From NCBI GenBank assembly GCA_934255515.1, contig CAKQON010000082.1, positions 1 to 6,949 on the forward strand: a stretch of 6,949 bases of DNA. Reading direction: 5' to 3'. Source of the DNA: an uncultured Sutterella sp. GTDB taxonomy: Bacteria; Pseudomonadota; Gammaproteobacteria; Burkholderiales; Burkholderiaceae_F. Each line of letters opens with the position of its first letter. Positions within the stretch are counted from its first letter, which is position 1. The translations under genes and the position numbers were made by a program. Positions 1-5,158 of this stretch are shown piece after piece. Under the pieces are notes generated by a model that saw only the letters and a list, made by a program, of their open reading frames with translations, did not search any database and had not been told where the DNA came from.

Positions 1-52
1 CTTCGAATGCAATTGCGCGATTGAGATTGTCCGTGTGGTTGCTATACTGCAT
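1..52 (-). CDS. Possible 5' end of an unidentified minus-strand gene, cut by the window edge
   Basis: Reading the minus strand from an ATG at 52 down to base 1 gives an open frame beginning MQYSNHTDNLNRAIAFE, with no stop before the edge. Upstream in the same frame a TAG occurs at 80-82 and there is no other start codon, so 52 is the only possible start. A TATAAT hexamer about 36 bases upstream (93-88 on the minus strand) supports a transcript here. There is no convincing Shine-Dalgarno sequence; only a weak GGAC lies upstream. Seventeen residues are too few to assign a family, and I do not recognise it. Chance openness over 52 bases is quite possible. Confidence 0.4.
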   Translation of the reverse strand, partial: MQYSNHTDNLNRAIAFE

Positions 53-87
53 GGCGAGGCGTCCGGTTGGTTTTTTCTGCTAATTAA

Positions 88-93
88 ATTATA
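88..93 (-). promoter_or_regulatory. Candidate -10 box (TATAAT) for the minus-strand gene at the left edge
   Basis: The plus strand reads ATTATA, so the minus strand carries a perfect TATAAT in an AT-rich stretch. It would place a transcription start about 30 bases before the ATG at 52. No good -35 box lies 16-18 bases upstream; a TTGCAC is present but with a 22-base spacer. This is only a partial match to a sigma-70 promoter. Confidence 0.35.
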
Positions 94-178
94 CCGCGAT
101 CGCCTCTTTTCATTTGTGCAACAGGCATAAACACTGATTTAAATCATTATTTGATCCACATACGCCGCCTGAAAATTT

Positions 179-207
179 AGGCTCACCTGCCGATTGCAGA
201 TGAGCCT
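179..207 (-). terminator. Intrinsic terminator of the rhodanese gene
   Basis: On the minus strand a 12-base arm AGGCTCATCTGC pairs with GCAGGTGAGCCT across a 5-base loop. All pairs are canonical if one U-G wobble is allowed. On the plus strand the same position would be a C-A mismatch, so the structure fits minus-strand RNA better. The stem is followed on the minus strand by AAATTTTC, giving a short U run. It lies about 56 bases after the rhodanese stop codon. Confidence 0.7.
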
Positions 208-208
208 A

Positions 209-231
209 CGCCCAAGATCTATTCTTGGGCG
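209..231. repeat. Perfect 9-bp inverted repeat (hairpin) upstream of the rhodanese terminator
   Basis: CGCCCAAGA at 209-217 is the exact reverse complement of TCTTGGGCG at 223-231, with loop TCTAT. It lies between the rhodanese stop codon and the terminator at 179-207 and has no U tract on either strand. It may stabilise the 3' end of the rhodanese mRNA or act as a second, weaker terminator. Confidence 0.55.
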
Positions 232-262
232 AAATATTCAGGTTAAAGAGCGTCAGGCGCGA

Positions 263-691
263 TCAGCGAACGAGCCCGTACGGCCACTGGCTCGTGCCGT
301 ACATGTTGTAGACGTGCTTGTAGCCCGATTCGACGAGGATGCGCGAGGCTTTTTCAGCGCGAACGCCCGAGCGGCAGATCACGAGAACCTTGTCGTCGAC
401 ATTCGGAATCGCCTTGAGGCGCATGCCGGGCGTGAAGGTCGAGAGCGGGACGTTGACCGAGCCCTGAATGTGGCCGGAGGCGAATTCGTCGGGTTCGCGG
501 ACGTCAACGACGGTGACGCCGGCTTCAATCATCTTCTTGGCTTCAGCCGGGGCAACCTTCGCGTAAGCGGGGTTCGAGTAAGTAAGGGGAGCCGCGGGCT
601 GGGGGTTCACGGGTTCAAGCGCCAGCGCATTCCCGGCGATGCCGACGGAAAGCGCGGTCGCCGCACAGGCGGCGCTGATTTTCTTCATCAT
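263..691 (-). CDS. Periplasmic single-domain rhodanese (sulfurtransferase-like)
   Basis: The 142-residue product is a single rhodanese domain. Family members move a sulfane sulfur through a persulfide on an active-site cysteine, and exported ones often have unknown acceptors. Residues 1-24 form a Sec signal peptide: MMKK, a hydrophobic Ala-rich core, and a cleavage site after NALA. The mature part carries the conserved VVDVREPDEF segment, the GHIQGSVNVP segment, and the active loop CRSGVR with Cys at about residue 107, so the catalytic residue is intact. A longer frame exists from a TTG at 748, but the ATG at 691 starts a textbook signal peptide and is preferred; its Shine-Dalgarno sequence is poor. 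The gene appears monocistronic. A perfect TTGACA lies at 768-763 and tandem hairpins follow the stop. The exact physiological role is unknown. Confidence 0.88.
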   Translation of the reverse strand: MMKKISAACAATALSVGIAGNALALEPVNPQPAAPLTYSNPAYAKVAPAEAKKMIEAGVTVVDVREPDEFASGHIQGSVNVPLSTFTPGMRLKAIPNVDDKVLVICRSGVRAEKASRILVESGYKHVYNMYGTSQWPYGLVR

Positions 692-739
692 GATGAAATT
701 CTGCAAAAACAAAACGTTATGGAGGAGCAGAAGACGGAA

Positions 740-768
740 TGTCTTCAAGCTCGCTCCGGAGTTGTCAA
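740..768 (-). promoter_or_regulatory. Candidate promoter for the rhodanese gene
   Basis: The minus strand has a perfect -35 hexamer TTGACA at 768-763. Seventeen bases further the best -10 position reads AAGACA (745-740), a weak match to TATAAT. Position relative to the ATG at 691 is sensible. The -35 box is the only strong part, so the call is tentative. Confidence 0.3.
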
Positions 769-815
769 GATTCTCTCATGAAGCGGTTGTCTGAGACTTA
801 AAGAATTGCATCAAG

Positions 816-831
816 TATCCGTCTTCGGATA
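816..831. repeat. Small 6-bp inverted repeat in the divergent spacer
   Basis: TATCCG and CGGATA flank the 4-base loop TCTT. It lies in the spacer between the divergent rhodanese and dehydrogenase genes. A weak sigma-70-like pair, TTGCAT (806-811) and GATAAA (828-833), overlaps it on the plus strand. No U run follows on either strand, so it is not a terminator. It could be an operator or simply chance. Confidence 0.3.
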
Positions 832-940
832 AAAGCTCAGCATTTCGATGCGGCAGCTCGAGATATCCAGGCCGCACGTGGAATCGTTCGCTAAACCGGC
901 ATATGCTTCCATGGCTTCTGTATGAGATGGAGAAGAGGAA

Positions 941-1762
941 ATGGCGCAGACGACTAAAGCACGGCGGCTCGCCGTCATCACCGGTGCTTCGAGCGGACTC
1001 GGAACCGAGTTTGCGCGTCTCGCGGCGGCCGAGGGCTTTGAGACGCTTCTCATTGCGAGGCGCGTCGACCGCCTTCATGCAGTTGCGAGCGAACTTGAGG
1101 AGAAATACGGCACGAGGGCGCACGTCCTCGGACTCGACCTCACAGAACCCGATGCGCCCGAGCGCGTGATGGAAGCCATCGACGCCATCGGCATGGTCCC
1201 AGAGGTGCTCGTCAACAATGCGGGCTTCGGCGCCTTCGGGCCGGCGCTCGATATGGATCCGGCAAGATTGAGGCGAATGCTCGAATTGAATGCCGGAGCG
1301 CTAACGGAACTTTCGCTTCGCGTCGGGCGCAAAATGCGCGACATGGGACGAGGCCGCATCATGAATGTTGCTTCAACCGCGGCCTTTCAGGCCTGTCCCT
1401 ACCTCGGCGTCTATGGCGCAACGAAGGCTTTCGTGCTCTCCTTCACGGAAGCGCTCGCCGAGGAGCTCCGCGGAACGGCTGTTGCGGCAACGGTCTTCTG
1501 CCCGGGGCCCACGAGGACGGAATTCGGCGATGCGGCGGGACTTGCCAAAGAGAACGCTTTTGATCTCTGCGACCTCGAGAGTGCTGAGCGGCCTGCGGAC
1601 ATCGCGGCCCGCACCGGCTGGGAAGGCATGATGAGGGGGAAGCGCGTCGTCATCGACGGGTGGACTAATCGCCTGATCGCGCGCGTTGCCTGGGCGCTTC
1701 CGAGAGGCATCGTTTCCCGCCTCGCGGCATTCATTCTGAAGCGCCTCAAAACCGAATCCTGA
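941..1762 (+). CDS. Classical short-chain dehydrogenase/reductase (SDR)
   Basis: The product is a 273-residue cytoplasmic NAD(P)-dependent oxidoreductase of the classical SDR family. The Rossmann fold opens with TGASSGLG at residues 14-21, the dinucleotide-binding turn. NNAG follows at 92-95, and the catalytic tetrad is visible as Asn117, Ser145, Tyr158 and Lys162 (YGATK). PGPT sits at 188-191. Arg40-Arg41 just after the second beta strand (LLIARR) suggests preference for NADP(H), an inference from family knowledge. The overall look is that of the DltE/YqjQ-like short-chain oxidoreductases. The C-terminal 50 residues carry a hydrophobic, basic tail (RLIARVAWALPRG) that could touch the membrane. 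GGAG at 929-932 lies 8 bases before the ATG. The gene stands alone, so its substrate cannot be read from context. Confidence 0.93.
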   Translation: MAQTTKARRLAVITGASSGLGTEFARLAAAEGFETLLIARRVDRLHAVASELEEKYGTRAHVLGLDLTEPDAPERVMEAIDAIGMVPEVLVNNAGFGAFGPALDMDPARLRRMLELNAGALTELSLRVGRKMRDMGRGRIMNVASTAAFQACPYLGVYGATKAFVLSFTEALAEELRGTAVAATVFCPGPTRTEFGDAAGLAKENAFDLCDLESAERPADIAARTGWEGMMRGKRVVIDGWTNRLIARVAWALPRGIVSRLAAFILKRLKTES

Positions 1763-1777
1763 CGGTCCGCGGTTTTT
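1748..1777 (+). terminator. Possible weak terminator at the end of the SDR gene
   Basis: AAAACCG (1748-1754), inside the last codons, can pair with CGGTTTT (1770-1776), and the right arm ends in a run of five T. The loop is 15 bases and the stem is short and AT-rich, so efficiency would be low. Confidence 0.3.
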
Positions 1778-1896
1778 GTCCTCAAGCGCATCTTCCTATT
1801 TGGGTTTCCTCGAATATGCGCTTCAAAATCTTGCTTGATGTTGCGTCTCCTTCGGTCCGGCTAGGGATTCTTATCTAGCGTTCCGGCCCGGGGCTT

Positions 1897-1920
1897 CGCG
1901 AGAAGCGGCCGGCGCTCGCG
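1897..1920. repeat. GC-rich inverted repeat abutting the Fur-like site
   Basis: CGCGAG (1897-1902) pairs with CTCGCG (1915-1920) around a GC-rich 12-base loop. An alternative shorter pairing, GCTT (1893-1896) with AAGC (1903-1906), competes with it. The element ends exactly where the Fur-like sequence starts. Its role is unknown. Confidence 0.35.
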
Positions 1921-1939
1921 CATAATGAGAATCAGAATC
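1921..1939 (+). promoter_or_regulatory. Fur-box-like operator upstream of the ABC importer
   Basis: CATAATGAGAATCAGAATC matches the classic 19-base Fur consensus GATAATGATAATCATTATC at 15 of 19 positions by eye. It also reads as three tandem NATAAT-like hexamers (CATAAT, GAGAAT, CAGAAT), the modular view of Fur sites. It is the only such AT-rich motif in an otherwise GC-rich spacer and lies about 85 bases before the binding-protein start. CATAAT could double as a -10 box, but no -35 box fits it. Binding by Fur is inference. Confidence 0.4.
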
Positions 1940-2024
1940 TCAGCGCCCACTTCTGCGGGAAGACCGGCTCGAGCGAGCCGGCCCCTGAATGGGCGGCACA
2001 GGAATCAACCCCCGAAGAGGATGA

Positions 2025-3044
2025 ATGCAAATGGAGATATCCACGCTTACCCGCCGCGGTCTCATTGCTGCGGCTGTTGCGGGCGCGCTTGCGCTTGCGG
2101 GCTGCGGCGACAAGGGAGCGGCGCCGGCCGCGAATACAGCTCAGAAGGCTGAGCTTACGCCCATCGGCATCGTGCAGCTCGTCGAGCACAGCGCGCTTGA
2201 TGCGGCAACCCGCGGCATCGTCGACGCGCTTGCTGAACGCGGCTACAAGGACGGCGTCAACATCAAGCTCGATATTCAGAACGCTCAGGGCGACCAGTCG
2301 AATCTGCACAACATCGCCAACCGATTCGTTTCCAACAAGGACAAGGTGATCTTCGCCGTTGCGACGCCGGCCGCTCAGGCAGTCGCCACGGTCGCGAAGG
2401 ATACGCCGATCGTCGCCACGGCCATCACGGACTTTGTGGCCGCGAAGCTCGTCAAGTCTGATGCGGCTCCCGGCGGCAACGTCACGGGCGTCTCCGACCT
2501 CGGCCCCATCGCCGCGCAGTTTGATCTCCTCATGAAGCTCGTTCCTAACGCGAAGACGATCGGCACGATCTACAACTCTTCGGAAATCAATTCCGCCTAC
2601 CAGGTCGACATCCTCAAGAAGGCTGCGGCCGAAAAGGGCGTTGAGGTGCTCGAAGCCACCGTTTCCAACGTGAACGACATCCAGCAGGCGGTTGCGAGCC
2701 TGAAGGACAAGGTTCAGGGCCTTTATCTCCCGACCGACAACGTCATTGCTTCCGCGGTGCCGGCTCTCGCCAAGGTTGTGAACCCCGCGAAGATCCCGAC
2801 CGTTGCCGGCGAAATGGGCATGGTGGGCGCAGGGTGCCTCGGCTCCATCTCGGTCGACTACTATGAACTCGGCAAGATGACGGGCCAGATGGGCGCCGAC
2901 ATCCTCGAAGGGAAGAAGAAGCCCGCGGATACGCCGGTCGAGCACGTGAAGACGGGCGTTCCCGTCTTCAACATGAAGACCGCACAGGCGATCGGTTTCA
3001 CGATCCCTGAGGACCTCAGGAAAGGCGCGAAGCTTTTTGAGTAG
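2025..3044 (+). CDS. ABC importer substrate-binding lipoprotein (COG2984, TrpX-like)
   Basis: The 339-residue product captures a small ligand outside the inner membrane and delivers it to the permease encoded next. It belongs to the ABC_sub_bind family (PF04392, COG2984), whose best-known members are the streptococcal TrpX proteins; the ligand here is not proven. The N-terminus holds a signal peptide with a twin arginine (TRRGLI) and a lipobox LAGC with the lipidated Cys at about residue 27. The mature chain begins PIGIVQLVEHSALDAATRG, typical of the family, with TNYNSSE-like segment IYNSSEINS and the C-terminal PVFNMKTAQAIGFTIPEDL. Length matches the family. GAAGAGG ends at 2020, 4 bases from the ATG at 2025 and 10 from an in-frame ATG at 2031, so the start may be two residues shorter. 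A Fur-like site lies upstream and a terminator downstream. Confidence 0.9.
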   Translation: MQMEISTLTRRGLIAAAVAGALALAGCGDKGAAPAANTAQKAELTPIGIVQLVEHSALDAATRGIVDALAERGYKDGVNIKLDIQNAQGDQSNLHNIANRFVSNKDKVIFAVATPAAQAVATVAKDTPIVATAITDFVAAKLVKSDAAPGGNVTGVSDLGPIAAQFDLLMKLVPNAKTIGTIYNSSEINSAYQVDILKKAAAEKGVEVLEATVSNVNDIQQAVASLKDKVQGLYLPTDNVIASAVPALAKVVNPAKIPTVAGEMGMVGAGCLGSISVDYYELGKMTGQMGADILEGKKKPADTPVEHVKTGVPVFNMKTAQAIGFTIPEDLRKGAKLFE

Positions 3045-3060
3045 CGCCTCCCGAAGGCGC
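3044..3060 (+). repeat. Short hairpin at the binding-protein stop codon
   Basis: GCGCCT (3044-3049) pairs with AGGCGC (3055-3060) around CCCGA. The left arm begins at the last base of the stop codon. There is no U run, so it more likely protects the mRNA 3' end than terminates transcription; the real terminator follows at 3075. Confidence 0.45.
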
Positions 3061-3074
3061 CGCGCCTGAAATAG

Positions 3075-3147
3075 AGCGGAGCAAGAGCGGGGAGCTTTCC
3101 ACCAGTCAGATGGGAAGCTTCCGCCCCGGGCTCCGCTTTATTTTTTA
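3075..3147 (+). terminator. Strong intrinsic terminator after the binding-protein gene
   Basis: AGCGGAGC (3075-3082) is the exact complement of GCTCCGCT (3130-3137). Inside it, GGGG with AGCTT (3089-3097) can pair imperfectly with AAGCT and CCCC (3115-3127), extending the stem. The right arm runs into TTTATTTTTTAT. Placed between the binding protein and its permease, it would make the binding protein the more abundant transcript, with permease and ATPase made by read-through or from their own promoter. Confidence 0.75.
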
Positions 3148-3218
3148 TGGGCCGTCCGGAGAGCCTGATTTATCCGGAGTTTGTTTTTAAAATTTCATTT
3201 TTTCCACCAAGAAAACCA

Positions 3219-3272
3219 ATGGCGCGTTTCTCAAGGCTTCGAAAAAGCTTTACCGCGCCGGCGCGTACCTAG
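3219..3272 (+). CDS. Possible leader mini-ORF before the permease gene
   Basis: An ATG at 3219 opens 17 codons, MARFSRLRKSFTAPART, ending at a TAG 12 bases before the permease ATG. The peptide is basic (four Arg, one Lys) and has no Trp codons, so it is not a tryptophan attenuator peptide. Only a weak purine stretch (AAGAAAA) precedes it. A hairpin (3221-3259) lies entirely within it. It may be chance; translation would disrupt the hairpin. Confidence 0.2.
   Translation: MARFSRLRKSFTAPART
3221..3265 (+). promoter_or_regulatory. Structured leader just upstream of the permease ribosome binding site
   Basis: GGCGCG (3221-3226) pairs with CGCGCC (3254-3259). Inside, AAGGCTT (3233-3239) pairs with AAGCTTT (3245-3251, one G-U) around the loop CGAAA. 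CGCGCC is followed directly by a second GGCGCG, making a perfect 12-base palindrome at 3254-3265. The ribosome binding site AAGGA (3274-3278) follows 9 bases later. It matches no riboswitch class that I recognise. Confidence 0.4.
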
Positions 3273-3284
3273 AAAGGAATTTTC

Positions 3285-4169
3285 ATGCTAGATCTCATCC
3301 TCTCCACAGTCGGTCAGGGCCTGCAGTGGTCCGTTATGGCGCTCGGCGTCTTTCTGACCTTCCGCATTCTCGACATTGCCGACCTCTCGGTCGAAGGCAC
3401 CTTTCCGCTCGGCGCTGCGGTTGCCGCGACTGCGATCACCTCGGGGCTCGGCCTCCCGGCGGCCTTCCTCCTTGCGCTCATTGCGGGTTCGCTTGCCGGC
3501 GCCGTTACCGGGTGGCTCACGACAAAGCTCAGAATCCCGGCGCTCCTCGCGGGCATTCTCACGATGATCGGGCTCTATTCGGTGAACCTTCACGTGATGG
3601 GAAAGTCCAACATCGGGCTTCTGCAGGATGAGACGGTCTTCACGATTCTTGAAAACGGCCTCGGACTCTCCGTTTCGCTCTCGGGCCTCATCGTCGGCGC
3701 CATCTTCGCCGTCATCGTTTCCGTCATCATCTACTGGTTCTTCGGGACTGAACTCGGCACCGCCATCCGCGCGACGGGCTTCAACCAGCAGATGGCGCGC
3801 GCTCAGGGCATCAGCACCAACACGATGATCGTCTTGGGCCTCGTGATCTCGAACGCCCTCGTGGCGCTCTCGGGCGCTACGGTCGCTCAGGCGAACGGCT
3901 TTGCCGACGTCGGCATGGGCGTGGGCACGATCGTGATCGGTCTTGCCTCGGTCATCATCGGTGAAGTTCTCTTTGCGCCCAAATCCTTCAAGACGAGCCT
4001 CATTGCCGTCATCATGGGCTCGATCATCTATCGTCTCGTCATCGCCTTCGTCCTTGAGATGGGCATGCCTCCCAACGACCTCAAGCTCTTTACGGCCGTG
4101 CTCGTCGCCTTTGCGCTTGCGCTTCCGCTCATCAAGGGCAATCTCGCGGGTCTGAAGCGCCGCGCCTGA
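3285..4169 (+). CDS. ABC importer permease (COG4120, TrpY-like)
   Basis: The 294-residue integral membrane protein forms the channel of the importer. It belongs to the BPD_transp_2/COG4120 family, related to branched-chain amino acid (LivH-like) permeases. About eight or nine hydrophobic segments are visible, roughly at residues 8-28, 40-56, 58-79, 85-104, 130-153, 180-203, 212-231, 237-257 and 268-285. The family-typical RILDIADLSVEGTFPLGAA segment is at 27-45. The cytoplasmic loop GTELGTAIRATGFNQQMARAQGIS (154-177) is the likely coupling helix that meets the ATPase. AAGGA ends 6 bases before the ATG, a good ribosome site. The gene is 42 bases from the ATPase gene, so both are probably co-transcribed and co-translated. 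The ligand is inferred only from TrpXYZ homology. Confidence 0.92.
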   Translation: MLDLILSTVGQGLQWSVMALGVFLTFRILDIADLSVEGTFPLGAAVAATAITSGLGLPAAFLLALIAGSLAGAVTGWLTTKLRIPALLAGILTMIGLYSVNLHVMGKSNIGLLQDETVFTILENGLGLSVSLSGLIVGAIFAVIVSVIIYWFFGTELGTAIRATGFNQQMARAQGISTNTMIVLGLVISNALVALSGATVAQANGFADVGMGVGTIVIGLASVIIGEVLFAPKSFKTSLIAVIMGSIIYRLVIAFVLEMGMPPNDLKLFTAVLVAFALALPLIKGNLAGLKRRA

Positions 4170-4211
4170 TGCAGGGTCTCTCAGAAACGAATTCAAAGGA
4201 CGAAACGAAAA

Positions 4212-5003
4212 ATGCTCGAAGTCAAAAACGTACACAAGACTTTCTTTGCCGGCACGGCCAATGAGAAGAAGGCCCTCCGCGGCGTCACCTTCACGCTCGA
4301 TGACGGCGACTTCTGCACGGTGATCGGCTCGAACGGCGCGGGTAAGTCGACCACCCTCAATGCGATTGCCGGGGTCTTTCCGATCGACAGCGGCAATATC
4401 GTGATCGACGGCACGGACATCACAAAGATGCCTGAATACAAGCGCGCCGCCTTCATCGGCCGCGTCTTCCAGGACCCGATGAAGGGCACCGCCGCCGGCA
4501 TGATGATTGAGGAGAACCTCGCCATCGCCGACCGCCGCGGCCAGCGCCCGACCCTTCACTGGAGCGCGAGACCCGAGCGCACTGAATACTTTACGAAGCT
4601 CGTGGCGAGCCTCGGCCTCGGGCTCGAAAACCGCATGACGGCGCACGTGGGCCTGCTTTCAGGCGGCCAGCGCCAGGCGCTGACGCTTTTGATGGCGACG
4701 CTCGTGCGCCCGAAGCTTCTGCTTCTCGACGAACATACGGCGGCCCTTGACCCCAAGACCGCCGCCAAGGTGCTCGACATTACCGAGCGCATCGTGAACG
4801 AGCAGAAGCTCACGACCCTCATGATCACGCACAACATGAGGGACGCGCTCCGCTACGGCAACCGCCTCATCATGATGCATGACGGCCGCCCCATCCTCGA
4901 CGTGAGAGATGAGGAAAAGGCAAAGTTGACGCCCGTGGATCTCCTCAAGTTCTTTGAAAAGGCAGGGGACGGCGTGTCGGACAAGATGCTTCTTGCGAGC
5001 TGA
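4212..5003 (+). CDS. ABC importer ATP-binding protein (COG1101, TrpZ-like)
   Basis: The 263-residue cytoplasmic ATPase energises the importer. All core motifs are intact: Walker A GSNGAGKST at residues 39-47, Q-loop glutamine 87 (VFQDP), signature LSGGQRQ at 149-155, Walker B LLLLDEH at 169-175 with catalytic Glu174, D-loop AALD at 177-180, and switch His207 (MITHN). EHTAALDPKTA instead of the usual EPTSALD is characteristic of the COG1101 group and separates it from generic LivF/LivG proteins. AAAGGA (4195-4200) precedes the ATG by 11 bases. It is the last gene of the transporter locus and is followed by a strong terminator at 5030. The assignment as partner of the upstream permease is secure; the ligand is not. 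Confidence 0.94.
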   Translation: MLEVKNVHKTFFAGTANEKKALRGVTFTLDDGDFCTVIGSNGAGKSTTLNAIAGVFPIDSGNIVIDGTDITKMPEYKRAAFIGRVFQDPMKGTAAGMMIEENLAIADRRGQRPTLHWSARPERTEYFTKLVASLGLGLENRMTAHVGLLSGGQRQALTLLMATLVRPKLLLLDEHTAALDPKTAAKVLDITERIVNEQKLTTLMITHNMRDALRYGNRLIMMHDGRPILDVRDEEKAKLTPVDLLKFFEKAGDGVSDKMLLAS

Positions 5004-5029
5004 CCGCACGCAGTAGAGCGCTGAAGAAT

Positions 5030-5067
5030 AAGCGGAAGATTTTCCATGACGGAGTCTTCCGCTTTTT
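5030..5067 (+). terminator. Intrinsic terminator of the ABC importer locus
   Basis: AAGCGGAAGA (5030-5039) is the exact reverse complement of TCTTCCGCTT (5055-5064), giving a 10-bp stem with a 15-base loop, and the right arm ends in five T. It lies 27 bases after the ATPase stop codon. Confidence 0.85.
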
Positions 5068-5120
5068 CATGAAAATGCACGATTTTACTTAACAATCCAA
5101 GCGAACTTGTTCATTTTCAT
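5068..5120. repeat. Spaced inverted repeat in AT-rich spacer
   Basis: ATGAAAATG (5069-5077) is the exact complement of CATTTTCAT (5112-5120). Inside, AACAA (5091-5095) can pair with TTGTT (5107-5111), or CAAG (5098-5101) with CTTG (5106-5109). The base composition is much more AT-rich than the adjacent genes. It could be a relic of mobile-element terminal structure or a second transcription barrier; nothing identifies it firmly. Confidence 0.35.
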
Positions 5121-5129
5121 CATTCGGGG

Positions 5130-5158
5130 TGACAGCTTGCTGTCATAGATGTTTTTTT
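5130..5158 (+). terminator. Palindrome plus T run, terminator-like, at the edge of the decayed zone
   Basis: TGACAGC (5130-5136) and GCTGTCA (5139-5145) form an inverted repeat with a two-base centre. A run of seven T follows at 5152-5158, six bases after the stem. The gap before the T run is longer than usual for a terminator, so an operator palindrome is an alternative. Confidence 0.4.

Noticed and set aside
263..748. A longer rhodanese starting at the TTG at 748
   Set aside because: The extra 19 residues would put a second hydrophobic stretch before a textbook signal peptide that begins MMKK; the ATG at 691 fits much better.
194..781. A 195-codon plus-strand open frame over the rhodanese gene
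   Set aside because: It is the complement of a clear rhodanese with signal peptide and active-site loop, and its own product resembles nothing.
1932..2945. A 337-codon minus-strand open frame antisense to the binding-protein gene
   Set aside because: The composition is the same kind of codon-bias shadow, with no family resemblance and no ribosome site, while the plus strand encodes a well-recognised lipoprotein.
3147..3284. A tryptophan attenuator or T-box in the permease leader
   Set aside because: The mini-ORF has no Trp codon, and I see no T-box sequence or matching specifier structure.
3288..4646. A 452-codon open frame on the minus strand, antisense to the permease and the first part of the ATPase gene
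   Set aside because: Its length is striking, but the product is almost all Arg, Asp, Glu, His, Gly and Ala with no recognisable domain, and it mirrors third-position GC bias of two clearly real genes. Such antisense frames are common in GC-rich genomes.
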